From NCBI GenBank assembly GCA_016282655.1, contig JAEELK010000048.1, forward strand, positions 1 to 7,802: a stretch of DNA of 7,802 nt, written 5' to 3'. Positions 6,728 to 7,802 of the stretch are shown here, one piece after another. Positions within the stretch are counted from its first letter, which is position 1; every line of letters begins with the position of its first letter. Both the position numbers and the translations under genes were made by a program. Under the pieces are notes generated by a model. The model made no database searches and was not told where the DNA came from. It was given only the letters and a program-made list of their open reading frames with translations. The stretch comes from Bacillota bacterium. Its GTDB lineage: Bacteria; Bacillota; Clostridia; Peptostreptococcales; Anaerovoracaceae.

Positions 6728-6758
6728 CGCCGCCGGCGCGGGGAAGGAAGGCTTCGGC

Positions 6759-7226
6759 ATGAACGAACGAAGCGGGGCGGCTCCGGGCAAAGGAGCCGTC
6801 TGTCAATTTTTGCTGAAGAGCCCGGAGGAGACCAGGCAGCTCGGCCTGCGCATCGCGGAGCGGCTGAAGGCAGGGGACCTGCTCGCCATGAGCGGCGACC
6901 TCGGCGCCGGCAAGACCACGCTCACGAAGGCGATCGCGGAGGGCCTCGGCGTGCGCGAGATGGTCCAAAGCCCCAGCTATACCATTTTGCGGGAGTATCA
7001 CAGCGGCCGCCTGCCGCTCTACCACTTCGACGTTTACCGCCTGGAGGATCCTTCGGAGATGTACGAGCTGGGCTATGAGGAGTACTTCTACGGGGACGGG
7101 GTCTCGGTGGTGGAATGGGCCGGCCAGGTGGCCGACTTCCTGCCGCCCGGCGCCCTGCGGCTCCGCATGGAATACGGCGCGGCCGAAGACGAGCGCGTCT
7201 GTACGATAGAAGGGATGGAACTATGA
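6759..7226 (+). CDS. tsaE: tRNA t6A37 biosynthesis ATPase TsaE
   Basis: This 155-aa P-loop ATPase drives turnover of the TsaB-TsaD complex, which transfers the threonylcarbamoyl group to A37 of ANN-decoding tRNAs. Seen: Walker A SGDLGAGKTTLTK (G46 to T54, with K52 and T53); QSPSYTILREY, the switch region of the family; LYHFDVYRL (H89, D91, R94); and VVEWA (E119, W120), the family's Walker-B-like end motif. The N-terminal 12 or so residues before the family core are a slightly long, poorly conserved extension. The start ATG 6759 has AAGGAAGG (6744-6751) at a 7-nt spacing. The 31-nt gap after pepV contains a small GC hairpin but no promoter. Its TGA stop overlaps the tsaB start within ATGATG. 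Length is normal for the family. Confidence 0.96.
   Translation: MNERSGAAPGKGAVCQFLLKSPEETRQLGLRIAERLKAGDLLAMSGDLGAGKTTLTKAIAEGLGVREMVQSPSYTILREYHSGRLPLYHFDVYRLEDPSEMYELGYEEYFYGDGVSVVEWAGQVADFLPPGALRLRMEYGAAEDERVCTIEGMEL
7208..7215 (+). promoter_or_regulatory. tsaB ribosome binding site inside the 3' end of tsaE
   Basis: AGAAGGGA ends 7 nt before ATG 7223 and 10 nt before ATG 7226. The spacing favours 7223, the ATG whose ATGA overlaps the tsaE stop, although both starts are in the same frame and differ by one Met. Confidence 0.6.
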
Positions 7227-7802
7227 TGATCCTTGCGCTGGAGAGCAGCGGCCCGCGGGCTTCCGTGGCCCTCTGCGACGCAGCGGGAACGATCCGCGAG
7301 CGCGTATCCGAGCGGCAGCTCTCCCATCTGGAGGAGCTGATCCCGCTGACGGACGCGCTGCTGAAAGATTGCGGATCGACAATAGACGATATAACGGCGA
7401 TCGCAGTCTCCCGCGGGCCCGGTTCCTTTACGGGCATCCGCATCGGCATGGCCACGGCGAAGGCGCTCGGCTTCGCGCGCGGCCTGCCGCTGATCGCCGT
7501 GCCGACGCTGGAGAGCTTCGTCTTCAACGGCGCGCCGGAAGGCACGGCGGTCTGTCCGATCTTCGACGCCCGCCGCGATCAGGTCTACGGCGGCGTCTTC
7601 CGCCGCAGGGCCGGGAAGAACGAGACGCTGGTGGAGGAGGGCGCGTATTCAATAGAAGAATTCCGCGCTTTGGCGGGCGCCGCCCTGCGGGACGGGGACG
7701 AATCGCTCTGGTACGGGGACGGGCTGAAGGCCTACGGGGAGGCGGCGCTGGCCGCCGCGCCGGCGGCGCAGCGCTGGTCCTTCGCCCCGGAAGCGCTGCG
7801 CC
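7223..7802 (+). CDS. tsaB: tRNA t6A37 biosynthesis protein TsaB, 3' end beyond window
   Basis: This is the N-terminal 193 residues of TsaB, an ASKHA-fold scaffold that dimerises with TsaD in the t6A37 synthesis complex. The frame stays open to the right edge. Seen: MMILALESSGPRASVAL at the N-terminus, where the usual family form is ALDTS, so Asp is replaced by Glu; SHLEELIPLTDALL (a conserved helix); SRGPGSFTGIRIGMATAK (G65 to G71 and on), the most diagnostic TsaB segment; VPTLESF; and DARRDQVYGGVF. TsaB has degenerate ATP-binding motifs as a rule, so the D7E change need not matter. It overlaps tsaE by 4 nt. rimI and tsaD are common next genes but lie outside the window, if present. The gene also has a short AT-richer patch near 7365-7400. 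Confidence 0.95.
   Translation, partial: MMILALESSGPRASVALCDAAGTIRERVSERQLSHLEELIPLTDALLKDCGSTIDDITAIAVSRGPGSFTGIRIGMATAKALGFARGLPLIAVPTLESFVFNGAPEGTAVCPIFDARRDQVYGGVFRRRAGKNETLVEEGAYSIEEFRALAGAALRDGDESLWYGDGLKAYGEAALAAAPAAQRWSFAPEALR

Noticed and set aside
6727..6739. GCGCC-GCC-GGCGC hairpin after the pepV stop as a terminator
   Set aside because: The stem is only 5 bp with a 3-nt loop, and no T-run follows; a purine-rich ribosome site for tsaE comes next.
2621..6790. 1389-aa minus-strand open frame as a real gene
   Set aside because: It lies antisense and codon-aligned to three well-recognised genes, has no recognisable domain, and has the Arg/Ala/Val/His/Asp-rich composition typical of reverse-complemented GC-rich codons.
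7369..7395. Possible internal promoter in tsaB (TTGCGG with TATAAC)
   Set aside because: The spacer is only 15 nt and the boxes are imperfect; it is probably a chance AT-richer patch.
1..7802. Mobile element, CRISPR array, tRNA/rRNA gene, or defence-type system
   Set aside because: I saw no repeat array, terminal inverted repeats, transposase or integrase motifs, and almost every base is accounted for by ordinary metabolic, translation and envelope genes.

Overview
The window reads as GC-rich bacterial chromosome carrying seven plus-strand protein genes with almost no spare DNA. The gene content and signals suggest Bacillota, most likely a GC-rich member of Clostridia. The reasons are a PepV-type M20 dipeptidase, a stand-alone NifU C-terminal-domain protein, two lipoproteins with clear lipoboxes, AGGAGG-type ribosome binding sites, and an adjacent tsaE-tsaB pair. 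This placement is inference from gene families, not from a search.

Layout. Positions 2-1024 hold the 3' part of an M20-family amidohydrolase/carboxypeptidase whose N-terminus lies off the left edge. The only substantial intergenic gap (1025-1147) is visibly richer in A and T. It contains a long GC hairpin (1055-1088) and then a near-consensus sigma-70/SigA promoter (TTGCCA, 17-nt spacer, TATAAT). From that promoter runs a tight gene train: a branched-chain-amino-acid-type substrate-binding lipoprotein starting with TTG (1148-2497), a 78-aa NifU-like Fe-S protein (2535-2771), a CapA-family lipoprotein (2768-4030), histidyl-tRNA synthetase hisS (4043-5308), dipeptidase pepV (5321-6727), tsaE (6759-7226) and the 5' part of tsaB (7223 to the right edge). 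Gaps are +37, -4, +12, +12, +31 and -4 nt, so all may be cotranscribed.

How the genes fit together. hisS, tsaE and tsaB serve translation: histidine charging and the t6A tRNA modification. The two M20 peptidases and the amino-acid-type binding protein suggest peptide and amino-acid acquisition, with capture outside the membrane and dipeptide hydrolysis in the cytoplasm. The NifU-like protein serves Fe-S cluster handling. CapA-family lipoproteins are cell-envelope proteins of mostly unknown biochemical role. The binding protein has no permease or ATPase gene beside it, and CapA has no capB/capC partners, so both are orphans within this window.

I see no mobile element, CRISPR array, tRNA or rRNA gene, and no evidence of a new multi-gene system. 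The most interesting points are modest: the orphan binding protein at the head of a housekeeping train, the Fe-S scaffold wedged between two lipoprotein genes, two identical ATGATG stop/start junctions, and a non-standard histidine-binding motif in HisS. Very long antisense open frames are explained by codon bias.
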